From positions 1 to 6,510 of the forward strand of contig CANQFX010000063.1 of NCBI GenBank assembly GCA_947600015.1: DNA of 6,510 nucleotides. Reading direction: 5' to 3'. The DNA comes from an uncultured Bacilli bacterium (GTDB lineage: Bacteria; Bacillota_I; Bacilli_A; RF39; UBA660). The position numbers were made by a program, and so were the translations under genes. Positions 1-6,482 of this stretch are shown here, in pieces. Under the pieces are notes generated by a model. That model worked only from the letters and a program-made list of their open reading frames with translations, was not told the DNA's origin and searched no databases. The first letter of the stretch is position 1, and each line of letters begins with the position of its first letter.

Positions 1-7
1 GGGGGGG
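1..7. repeat. Homopolymeric G tract (at least 7 G) abutting a -10 box
   Basis: The window opens with seven consecutive G's touching the TATAAT hexamer at 8-13. The true length is unknown because the run may continue to the left. Long G runs are rare in DNA this A+T-rich. The run lies where the -35/-10 spacer of the promoter would be, which is a known site for slipped-strand phase variation in other bacteria (for example Neisseria porA). Phase variation here is inference. If the window starts at a contig end, a sequencing artefact is also possible. Confidence 0.6.
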
Positions 8-13
8 TATAAT
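8..13 (+). promoter_or_regulatory. -10 box of the promoter for the exported surface protein
   Basis: A perfect TATAAT sits 34 bases before the ATG at 48. Transcription would begin near position 20 and give a leader of about 28 nt. The leader holds a strong ribosome binding site, GGAGGAG at 36-42. The -35 element would lie outside the window, beyond the G tract, so only half of the promoter can be judged. Confidence 0.7.
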
Positions 14-47
14 TTGAATAGAAGAAAATAAAAGCGGAGGAGAAAAA

Positions 48-1226
48 ATGAAAAAAGAAAAGAAGAGTCATTTTAATTTATGGATTTATCTAATGATTAC
101 GGTTTGTATCTTATCTAGTAGTATTGCTTATAGTGCCTTAAATGCTAATTTAAAAATTACAGGAGATGTTGCCATTCAAAAATCAAATAATATAGAAATT
201 ACAAATGTAAAATTACTAGAAAGTTTAAATGATGCAGAAGAAGATGATAAGCCAATCATTCATCCTAATTACACAGATTTAGATTTTTGTTTATATAATC
301 CAGATTCTGTAATTACATATGCAATTACTATTACGAATAATACGTCCTCTAATAAAACAATTTCTAGTATGTTTATTGATAGAACAGAAGGTGTAACAGG
401 AGGACCGGCTGACTTTCTAGATCATGTGGAATTTGATACGGAAAATTTAGCATTAGGAAAAATTATTCCCCCATCTACTAGCAAAACTATTAATGTTAAG
501 TTTTATTGGTATAATAATACTATAGCATATCCCTGGGTAGAGATTAAAGTTGCCTTTGAATATAATAATTATAGTAGTTCGACTAGTAATGTAATGCAAA
601 AAGCAGAGAGTAATCCAAGTGCAAATAGTTATTTTCTTAATGGACCAATTAAAAGAGATGAGATCAGAGACCTTTTTTTTAGTGCAGATGGTTGTATTGA
701 ATCAGGGGATGCCGTCCACGCAGTAAGAGGAATATGGGATGTTTCTGTTAATAAAAATGGTAGTATATTAGCGATAGGAGAAATGTTTACGAATGGATTA
801 AACGTGACATTCTATTCAAATAATGGGAAAGCAAATGCAGATTCTAGTTATTTATTTTCTTATTTAGATGCTGAAATTTCAGTTGCTCAACTTGATACTA
901 CTAATGTAACCAATATGTCTTCCATGTTTCGAGAATCAACGAGTAGGAACAGTGATCTGGATTTGATGAAATGGACATTTGAAAATGTAACAAATACCAA
1001 TTCGATGTTTTATAACTTTAAATCTATATATAAGAATTTTCGCCTTGAGATGGACGGAGCAAAAAGTTTTGATAAAGTAACTAATTATACTAATATGTTT
1101 TATAACTTTTCTTCTTCTAATATTAGTGATATATACGTTACATATAATGCTGCCGGAAACTGGCTTATTCAACGGGTAGAAGAGGCTGGTATTATAGATG
1201 GTAGTTATTATGTGACTTGGCACTAG
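48..1226 (+). CDS. Exported surface protein with SipW/TasA-type N-terminus and BspA-like (DUF285) C-terminal repeats
   Basis: This 392-aa protein is probably exported and exposed on the cell surface; its exact function is unknown. Residues 1-8 are basic (MKKEKK), 11-30 form a hydrophobic segment, and the sequence then reads AYSALNANLKITGD. This resembles the signal end of TasA/camelysin-type proteins cleaved by a SipW-like peptidase, although it could also remain as an N-terminal anchor. Residues about 45-175 are rich in Thr, Asn and beta-branched residues (YAITITNNTSSNKTI at 91-105) and look like an immunoglobulin-like beta domain. From about 200 onward comes a region with three weak repeats ending in MF: TTNVTNMSSMF (284-294), ENVTNTNSMF (312-321) and DKVTNYTNMF (342-351). 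These resemble the BspA/DUF285 leucine-rich-like repeats. No LPXTG motif or C-terminal membrane segment is present, so attachment is unclear. The start is supported by GGAGGAG at 36-42. The gene appears monocistronic: promoter immediately upstream, terminator downstream. The domain calls come from motif reading only. Confidence 0.75.
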   Translation: MKKEKKSHFNLWIYLMITVCILSSSIAYSALNANLKITGDVAIQKSNNIEITNVKLLESLNDAEEDDKPIIHPNYTDLDFCLYNPDSVITYAITITNNTSSNKTISSMFIDRTEGVTGGPADFLDHVEFDTENLALGKIIPPSTSKTINVKFYWYNNTIAYPWVEIKVAFEYNNYSSSTSNVMQKAESNPSANSYFLNGPIKRDEIRDLFFSADGCIESGDAVHAVRGIWDVSVNKNGSILAIGEMFTNGLNVTFYSNNGKANADSSYLFSYLDAEISVAQLDTTNVTNMSSMFRESTSRNSDLDLMKWTFENVTNTNSMFYNFKSIYKNFRLEMDGAKSFDKVTNYTNMFYNFSSSNISDIYVTYNAAGNWLIQRVEEAGIIDGSYYVTWH

Positions 1227-1273
1227 ATGGCTTCTTCTTAATATCTAAAGTATTTTATGAAAATAATAGATAA

Positions 1274-1290
1274 GAAGGGGTATCCTCTTC
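1274..1290. other. Small imperfect hairpin downstream of the surface-protein gene
   Basis: GAAGGGG (1274-1280) and CCTCTTC (1284-1290) can pair over a TAT loop, with one G-U wobble. No T-tract follows, so it is not a convincing terminator alone. It lies between the stop codon at 1226 and the stronger hairpin at 1300-1332 and may protect the mRNA 3' end. Confidence 0.3.
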
Positions 1291-1299
1291 GTTTAGAAA

Positions 1300-1332
1300 T
1301 AAAATAAAAAGGGGAAATCCCTTTTTATTTTA
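1300..1332. terminator. Bidirectional intrinsic terminator between convergent genes
   Basis: The arm AAAATAAAAAGGG (1301-1313) is perfectly complementary to CCCTTTTTATTTT (1319-1331) around the 5-nt loop GAAAT. The flanking T1300/A1332 adds a fourteenth pair. The A-run/T-run arms flank a short GGG/CCC core, giving a U-tract in either direction, as expected for a shared terminator. It would end the exported-protein transcript from the left and the PASTA-protein transcript from the right. The TAA stop codon of the PASTA gene (1325-1327, minus strand) lies inside the stem. Confidence 0.85.
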
Positions 1333-3250
1333 CTACTTGAACAGTAATCGTATCACAGAAGTTCTTAGCAACTCCTTCTAGACCTGTAGTACAAACCGTA
1401 CCTGGAGAACTATCTCCATTATCACAGGCAGATACAAATACAAAATTAAACTTATGTTTTGGATTTAACTGCTCAATCATAGATTTTGTTTGAGCACCAT
1501 TAGACCCGGCTTGAATATTTAGTTCTGCGGTTTTTGAACGATCACAACTTGGAGTAGAAGGGGTATTGCTAGGTTTCTTATTACTAGAACTACTATTGCT
1601 AGAAGAAACTTGTGGTTCTTCTTTTTCTTCTTCGCCACTACTCAATGTCACAGTGATTGTTGTTCCTTTCGATACTTCACTACCAGCATCCACTGATTGC
1701 CCCATGACGATATCTTTCTTAACTTTACTACTATTTCGATATACAAAGTTATATTCTAAGTTTAATTTTTTTAATTTACTAATTGCTTCGCTTTTTGTTA
1801 GACCTTCTAAATCTGGAACTTTAATCTTTTCTCCATCAGATATGGTCACAATAATGACATCTCCATTTTTAATAACGTCTCCTGTTTTATAAGAATAGGA
1901 AATAACTTCACCCGCTTTTACTTGATTATTAAATTCATGTTTTTCTTCATATGGGATTTGGTATTTCTCTGCCCATTTTCTAAATTCTTCATAAGAACTA
2001 AATTTTGGCATTTTAAGAGTTCCTTTAGAAATAACAATAGTAATCGCTTCTCCTTGTTCTATAATATCTCCCTTCTTATGATTGGCACGAATCACTGTAT
2101 TTTCTTTTAACGACTCATCATAAGCATAATCAAATTCTAATTTTAACTTATTTTCAATAATCCAATTAGTAATTTTTGCAATAGACATTTTCTTTAAGTT
2201 TGGAACTGAAATCTCTTTTCCTTTACTAAATGTCACTTTTATTTTTTCTTCCTCATTATCAATGGGAATCATTTCTCCTGCTTTTTTATTTTGCTTCATC
2301 GCAAGACCCCGTTTTATTTTTTTAGAGAAATCTCGATCAAATTCATATTTTAAATGATGTTGTTTTAAATAAAATTCAACCTCAAACTCACTTTTTCCAG
2401 TAAAATCAATTAATTTTACTTCGCTATAATCTAATTCCTCTCCATAGGAAAAAGTAAGTTTTATTTTTTCTTCTCGTCTTAAATTCCCACTTTTACTTTG
2501 TTCAATGACGGTATCTTCTGCCTTATCAGAAGAAACAAACTCTACTTCTACATTGGTTAAGTAATTATCTTTAACAAATTGAATCACTTGCTCACTATTC
2601 CAAGAGATCATATTAGGAACAATCACTTCTTTATAAGGATTCACTCCTTCACTAATGGATACTGTAATGCTCTTAATATCCTTAAGATTGGTTCCTTCTT
2701 TTACATCTTGACTAATGATTTGATATTCTTCGACCATATCACTATATTCATAATCTTGAATGACAGTAATATCATGTTTACTAGCCCAAGTAATGACATC
2801 TGTTAAACTCTTTCCTCGAAAATCAACAACCTGATTCATGGTAGGTAAGGAAATGAGTTGGAAAGAAACCATAGTAGAAAAAATAAAATAAGCAAGTAAA
2901 AGAAAACTTCCTAACCAAATACTTCCATTTTTTCTGCGATTAGAAGTAAAGCCTAAACATACAAAAAATATCGTAAATAAAACAAGTAGAAAATTACCAA
3001 TGAATCCTTCTAAATGATTTATTTGATTTTCTTGATAAAATAAAGGAATTAAAAAATAACCAATACTACTAACAAGAACCAAAGCCAAGAAAAAGTTTAA
3101 ACATGGATGCGTTTTCTTTTTTTGTTTCGCATGTCTTGGTATAAAATCGATATTTTCCTCTTTTTCTATCTCTATTTTTTTAGATATTTCTTGCTCTTCC
3201 TCTTTGGGAAGATTTATTTTCTTTGTTGTCTTCTTATCTGTTGACTTCAT
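1325..3250 (-). CDS. Membrane-anchored multi-PASTA-repeat protein without a kinase domain
   Basis: This 641-aa protein has a Lys/Glu-rich cytoplasmic tail (1-50) and three hydrophobic helices (about 51-72, 83-101, 111-135). Six extracellular PASTA-like repeats follow at about 136-202, 208-271, 277-345, 346-410, 411-474 and 475-541. Repeats typically open with a VPN/VPD-like motif (VPN 211-213, VPN 349-351, VPD 478-480), and all six close with I/V-rich strands followed by S.G (e.g. ITVTLSSG 532-539). A Ser/Asn/Pro-rich linker (547-568) leads to a C-terminal domain with cysteines 569, 609, 620 and 632. PASTA domains generally bind peptidoglycan fragments and occur in PrkC/Stk kinases and penicillin-binding proteins. 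Neither a kinase nor a transpeptidase domain is present here, so a cell-wall sensing or scaffolding role is inference. I chose the ATG at 3250 rather than the upstream in-frame ATG at 3328 for two reasons. It has GGGGTGAT at 3262-3255 in Shine-Dalgarno position, and the longer form would run through the predicted -10 box. The gene is divergent from the glycopolymer operon and convergent with the exported-protein gene. Confidence 0.85.
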   Translation of the reverse strand: MKSTDKKTTKKINLPKEEEQEISKKIEIEKEENIDFIPRHAKQKKKTHPCLNFFLALVLVSSIGYFLIPLFYQENQINHLEGFIGNFLLVLFTIFFVCLGFTSNRRKNGSIWLGSFLLLAYFIFSTMVSFQLISLPTMNQVVDFRGKSLTDVITWASKHDITVIQDYEYSDMVEEYQIISQDVKEGTNLKDIKSITVSISEGVNPYKEVIVPNMISWNSEQVIQFVKDNYLTNVEVEFVSSDKAEDTVIEQSKSGNLRREEKIKLTFSYGEELDYSEVKLIDFTGKSEFEVEFYLKQHHLKYEFDRDFSKKIKRGLAMKQNKKAGEMIPIDNEEEKIKVTFSKGKEISVPNLKKMSIAKITNWIIENKLKLEFDYAYDESLKENTVIRANHKKGDIIEQGEAITIVISKGTLKMPKFSSYEEFRKWAEKYQIPYEEKHEFNNQVKAGEVISYSYKTGDVIKNGDVIIVTISDGEKIKVPDLEGLTKSEAISKLKKLNLEYNFVYRNSSKVKKDIVMGQSVDAGSEVSKGTTITVTLSSGEEEKEEPQVSSSNSSSSNKKPSNTPSTPSCDRSKTAELNIQAGSNGAQTKSMIEQLNPKHKFNFVFVSACDNGDSSPGTVCTTGLEGVAKNFCDTITVQVVK

Positions 3251-3274
3251 TAGAATCACCCCATCTTTATTCTT

Positions 3275-3301
3275 ATTATATAATAAATCAACAAGAAGCA
3301 A
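3275..3301 (-). promoter_or_regulatory. Predicted promoter of the PASTA-protein gene
   Basis: On the minus strand a perfect TATAAT lies at 3280-3275, at the centre of a 14-bp palindrome (3273-3286). A TTGCTT at 3301-3296 could be a -35 box with a short 15-bp spacer; TTTTGC at 3303-3298 gives 17 bp but matches less well. Transcription would start near 3268, giving a leader of about 18 nt before the ATG at 3250. The -10 is convincing and the -35 is weak. Confidence 0.5.
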
Positions 3302-3318
3302 AATGATAATAAAAAAAC

Positions 3319-3339
3319 TTTGTGTCAACTAGACACAAA
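3319..3339. promoter_or_regulatory. Perfect 8-bp inverted repeat in the divergent intergenic region (operator or minus-strand terminator)
   Basis: TTTGTGTC (3319-3326) and GACACAAA (3332-3339) are exact reverse complements separated by five bases. The repeat lies about 18 bp upstream of the putative -35 of the PASTA gene and about 105 bp upstream of the wzy-like gene, a suitable place for a dimeric regulator. Read on the minus strand, the hairpin is followed by G and seven T's (3317-3311), so it also looks like a weak intrinsic terminator. The sequence alone does not decide between the two. Confidence 0.45.
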
Positions 3340-3444
3340 TTGAAAACAGAGTACAGGAAAAATAACCTTTCTTTTTCTAATAATTATTGATAAAATAAAA
3401 ATATAGAATGAGAAAGGATAGTAGGAACTTCCTATAAAAATACT

Positions 3445-4734
3445 ATGGAAAAATTAAAAGAATATTTGCAAAATAATATAGAAAAAATTTGTATTTTATT
3501 TTTATTTCTACAACCAATATTAGATGTCGCAACCGCAATTGTTCTTCATATATGGAAAATAGATTTGACGATAGGGATGATTTTTCGAATCCTATTTTTA
3601 ATAGGAATGCTTTTTTATCTATTCTTTTTAAATAAGAGTAAAGAGAAAAAAAGAAAAATATGGTATATCGTAATCATTTTTCTATATAGTGGATTATATT
3701 TAATTAACATAATGAAAACCAAAGGACTAGATGTAATCTTTTATGAAGGAAAAAATTTAATAAAAGCATTTTATTTTCCTATTTTATTAGTGACATTATA
3801 CGAACTATACCAAGAAAAAAAAATAAAGATCCCAATAAAATATTTTTACGATTTATTTTTCATTTATAGTTTCTTTATTGTAGTACCAAATTTATTAAAG
3901 ATTGGATTTGATAGTTATGAGATTACCAAAGGTGGTAGTATTGGCTTTTTTTATAGTGCCAATGAAATAGGAGCAATCTTATCAATCCTGATGCCTATTT
4001 TTTTCTACTATACATATAAATTAAAAAATATATGGTTAAAACTACTTTCTTTTCTTTTCTTATTATATATTTTAACTTCCATTGGAACCAAAGGACCTTT
4101 ATTATGTTTTGTACTTATTTTGCTTTTCTTCATTATTTATCAAGGAAAACAATATGTAAAAGAAAAGAAATATAGAAAATTAACCATAGGATGCTTATGC
4201 TTACTTACCATTTTTTCTTTAGGAATTTATCTTCTACCGAGAACAAATTTTTATAAAAATATTGTAGTTCATTTAGAATTTTTAGAAGTAAAAAATATAA
4301 GTGATATTATAACGAATCCAAAGGTGTTTGATCACTTTGTCTTTAGTGAACGTCTGAAATTTTGGAATAATACAAAAAAAATATACGATAAAGCACCGTT
4401 ATCTTCGAAACTATTAGGAATAGGTTACATTGATTATTATGCGACAGATGAAGTTTCTCTAAAAATGGTAGAGATGGATTATGTAGATTTATTTTATCGA
4501 CATGGGGTATTAGGATTTGTAATTTTTATGAGTAGTTTAATTACATTCCTATGGAAAATAATAAAAAAATATAAAAAGAGAAAAACAACAGGATTAGCAA
4601 AATGTGTCTTGTTAAGTATTATATTTTCCCTTGTATTATCATTCTTTACAGGACATATTTTAATTGCGCCAGCCGTATCTATCTATGTTGCATTCCTAAT
4701 GAATTTATTTTATACTGATGATATAAAGGAGTAA
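3445..4734 (+). CDS. O-antigen ligase/Wzy polymerase-family polytopic membrane protein
   Basis: The 429-aa, very hydrophobic protein has about 11-12 predicted membrane helices and one larger external loop at about 265-345. This is the layout of the O-antigen ligase/Wzy family, which joins or polymerises lipid-linked glycans on the outer side of the membrane. Family-like motifs are visible in order: GFFYSANEIGAILSILMP (167-184), TSIGTKGPLL (211-220, the usual 'S.(R/K)g' stretch), an SERLKFW segment in the loop (301-307), LLGIGYIDYY (323-332) and DYVDLFYRHGVLG (345-357), matching the 'N.y...l...G.lG' end of the loop. It heads an operon with a glycosyltransferase 4 nt downstream and rmlA beyond, so its substrate is probably a rhamnose-containing surface glycan; whether it acts as polymerase or ligase cannot be told. 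The only available start is the ATG at 3445, as an in-frame TGA lies at 3409. Its ribosome binding site is poor: AGGA at 3423-3426 is 18 nt away. Confidence 0.8.
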   Translation: MEKLKEYLQNNIEKICILFLFLQPILDVATAIVLHIWKIDLTIGMIFRILFLIGMLFYLFFLNKSKEKKRKIWYIVIIFLYSGLYLINIMKTKGLDVIFYEGKNLIKAFYFPILLVTLYELYQEKKIKIPIKYFYDLFFIYSFFIVVPNLLKIGFDSYEITKGGSIGFFYSANEIGAILSILMPIFFYYTYKLKNIWLKLLSFLFLLYILTSIGTKGPLLCFVLILLFFIIYQGKQYVKEKKYRKLTIGCLCLLTIFSLGIYLLPRTNFYKNIVVHLEFLEVKNISDIITNPKVFDHFVFSERLKFWNNTKKIYDKAPLSSKLLGIGYIDYYATDEVSLKMVEMDYVDLFYRHGVLGFVIFMSSLITFLWKIIKKYKKRKTTGLAKCVLLSIIFSLVLSFFTGHILIAPAVSIYVAFLMNLFYTDDIKE

Positions 4735-4738
4735 AAAT

Positions 4739-5599
4739 ATGACAAAAATCGCAATGGTAATTGTAAATTATAATGATGCTAAGACCACCAAAAAACTATT
4801 GGAAAATATAAAAGATTATTCTAGACTCTCCTTGATTATTATAGTAGATAATCATTCTACAGATGATTCTTTGAAACAATTGAAACAATATGAAAATAAG
4901 AAAATTAAAATAGTAGAATCAAAAGAAAATAAAGGATATGCTGCCGGACTTAATATAGGAGCAAAATATGCTTTAGAGAAATTAAAAGAGTGTCATATTA
5001 TTTTTTCAAATTCAGATATTATCATTCATGATGAAAAAGATTTAGAAAAATTAGGAAAAGATTTAGATACGAAAGAAATTGCGGTAGTAGGACCCACGAT
5101 TGTAGAAAATAAATCATTAAATCGTGGCTGGAAAATGCCAAGTATTACCAATGAAATCCTTCAAAATCTGCCTTGGTATGGAAAGCATGCCAAAAAGAAA
5201 AACTTATATCAAGAGAGTCACTATCAGAAAGAACTTTCTTTTGTAGATGTAGTGTCGGGTTGTATTTTTGCAGTAGATGGAAAAGTATTAGAAGAAATTG
5301 GTTATTTTGATGAAAATACATTTTTATATTATGAAGAGCAAATTCTTTCTCAAAAACTAAAAAAACAAAACCAAAAGGTAGCGGTAGATAATGAAGTTAT
5401 TGTTATCCATAATCATTCAGTAACGATTAATCAAAATATGAATCAAATAAAAAAGTACAAGCAATTAAAAGAAAGCCAGCGCTACTTTGTAAAAAATTAC
5501 TTACAGGCAAGTAGATTTCAAGTATTTTTATTAGATATGACTAAATATGGTTTTCTTATCTTATTGTATATAAAAAATTTTCTAAAAGGAGGAAGATAA
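4739..5599 (+). CDS. GT2-family glycosyltransferase, probably rhamnosyltransferase-like
   Basis: This 286-aa enzyme has the GT-A fold signature of family 2 glycosyltransferases, which transfer a nucleotide-activated sugar to a growing glycan at the cytoplasmic face of the membrane. Visible motifs are IVNYN (8-12), VDNHSTDDS (36-44) in the nucleotide-binding region, NKGYAAGLNIG (64-74), the DXD-equivalent NSD (91-93), the acceptor-side VSGCIFAVD (172-180), GYFDENTFLYYEE (188-200) with the likely catalytic acidic residues, and HNHS (224-227). The pattern is that of the rhamnosyltransferase-like subgroup. No true membrane span is present; the C-terminal stretch around 260-280 is hydrophobic with a basic end and may sit on the membrane. 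AAAGGAG (4725-4731) overlaps the end of the wzy-like gene and is spaced 7 nt from the ATG, so the two genes are probably translated in series. The rmlA gene starts 1 nt after its stop. dTDP-rhamnose as donor is inferred from these neighbours. Confidence 0.85.
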   Translation: MTKIAMVIVNYNDAKTTKKLLENIKDYSRLSLIIIVDNHSTDDSLKQLKQYENKKIKIVESKENKGYAAGLNIGAKYALEKLKECHIIFSNSDIIIHDEKDLEKLGKDLDTKEIAVVGPTIVENKSLNRGWKMPSITNEILQNLPWYGKHAKKKNLYQESHYQKELSFVDVVSGCIFAVDGKVLEEIGYFDENTFLYYEEQILSQKLKKQNQKVAVDNEVIVIHNHSVTINQNMNQIKKYKQLKESQRYFVKNYLQASRFQVFLLDMTKYGFLILLYIKNFLKGGR

Positions 5600-5600
5600 A

Positions 5601-6482
5601 ATGAAAGGAATTATTTTAGCGGGAGGATCTGGTACTAGACTATACCCCATTACGGAGGTCACATCAAAACAATTATTGCCTATTTATGATAAGCCAATGA
5701 TTTACTATCCTTTATCTGTTTTGATGCAAGCAGAAATCAGAGATATTTTGATTATTTCTACAGAAGAAGATTTACCAAAATTTAAAAAATTATTAGGAAA
5801 TGGCGAAAATTTTGGTATTCATTTATCCTATCAAGTTCAACCTTCTCCCGATGGACTTGCACAAGCTTTTTTGTTAGGAGAAGAATTTATTGGAGAAGAA
5901 GACTGTGCCATGATATTAGGAGATAATATTTTCTATGGAGCAAATTTGAAAGAACAACTTTTACTCGCAAAAGAAAATGTGAAAAAGCAAAAAGCAACGA
6001 TTTTTGGTTATCATGTCTATGATCCAGAACGATTTGGAATTGTAGAATTTGATAAAAATGGAAAAGTATTAAGTGTAGAAGAAAAACCGGAACAACCCAA
6101 AAGTAATTATGCCATTACAGGATTATATTTCTATGATAACTCTGTAGTACAAAAAGCCAAAACCTTAAAACCTTCAAAAAGAGGAGAACTAGAAATTACC
6201 GATTTAAATCGTCTTTTCTTAGAAGAAGAACGTTTAGAAGTAATTACTCTAAATGAAGGATATGGTTGGTTTGATACGGGAACATTTGAAAGTCTATTAA
6301 AAGCCTCTTCTTTTGTAGGTATGGTACAAACCAATCAAAATTTAACCATATGTTCTCCTGAAGAAATTGCTTATCAAAATGGGTGGTTATCAAAAGATAA
6401 ATTATTAGCGCAAGCAGAAAAAATGAAAAAAAATACTTATGGAAAGCATTTATTAGAAATTAGTAAGGAGGACAATAAATGA
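5601..6482 (+). CDS. rmlA: Glucose-1-phosphate thymidylyltransferase (RmlA/RfbA)
   Basis: RmlA converts dTTP and glucose-1-phosphate into dTDP-glucose plus pyrophosphate, the first step of dTDP-L-rhamnose synthesis, in the cytoplasm. The 293-aa length is normal for the family. Clear hallmarks are the nucleotide-binding loop LAGGSGTRLYP (6-16), SKQLLPIYDKPMIYYPL (22-38) with the conserved lysine 23, PDGLAQAF (83-90), the metal-binding LGDNIFYG (106-113), VEEKPEQPKSNYAITGLYFYD (159-179), RGELEITD (194-201) and GWFDTGT (222-228). All expected key residues are present, and the gene looks intact and functional. The start is fixed by AAAGGAGG at 5585-5592, inside the end of the glycosyltransferase gene. 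The stop overlaps the next start as ATGA at 6479-6482, which shows translational coupling with the following gene. Confidence 0.97.
   Translation: MKGIILAGGSGTRLYPITEVTSKQLLPIYDKPMIYYPLSVLMQAEIRDILIISTEEDLPKFKKLLGNGENFGIHLSYQVQPSPDGLAQAFLLGEEFIGEEDCAMILGDNIFYGANLKEQLLLAKENVKKQKATIFGYHVYDPERFGIVEFDKNGKVLSVEEKPEQPKSNYAITGLYFYDNSVVQKAKTLKPSKRGELEITDLNRLFLEEERLEVITLNEGYGWFDTGTFESLLKASSFVGMVQTNQNLTICSPEEIAYQNGWLSKDKLLAQAEKMKKNTYGKHLLEISKEDNK

Larger units (their letters stand above)
3251..3444. other. Divergent intergenic region (194 bp)
   Basis: This gap separates the minus-strand PASTA gene from the plus-strand glycopolymer operon. It holds the PASTA promoter, the inverted repeat at 3319-3339 and a 13-bp palindrome TAGGAA-C-TTCCTA at 3422-3434. 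For the plus-strand operon I see only weak -10 candidates (TAAAAT 3391-3396, TAGAAT 3404-3409) without a good -35. No tRNA, riboswitch or small ORF is apparent. Confidence 0.5.

Noticed and set aside
673..680. T8 run inside the exported-protein gene as a second slippage site
   Set aside because: Runs of eight A or T are common in DNA this A+T-rich, and the reading frame is intact; nothing else supports contingency here.
936..1223. Minus-strand open frame opposite the 3' end of the exported-protein gene
   Set aside because: No ribosome binding site or recognisable domain; it lies wholly within a better-supported gene.
1566..2806. Three plus-strand open frames (1566-1892, 1922-2110, 2579-2806) opposite the PASTA gene
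   Set aside because: They are low-complexity shadows of the PASTA coding sequence, with no start signals or domains.
3251..3328. Upstream ATG at 3328 giving a 667-aa PASTA protein with an extra hydrophobic N-terminus
   Set aside because: The extra 26 codons run through the predicted -10 box and have no ribosome binding site, while the ATG at 3250 is well preceded by GGGGTGAT.
5323..5346. YYEEQ instead of the more common EED in the GT2 catalytic region
   Set aside because: The YYEE.I form fits what I know of related Gram-positive rhamnosyltransferase-like enzymes, so it is not a sign of inactivation.
6131..6334. Minus-strand open frame inside rmlA
   Set aside because: It is antisense to a highly conserved enzyme gene and has no supporting signals.
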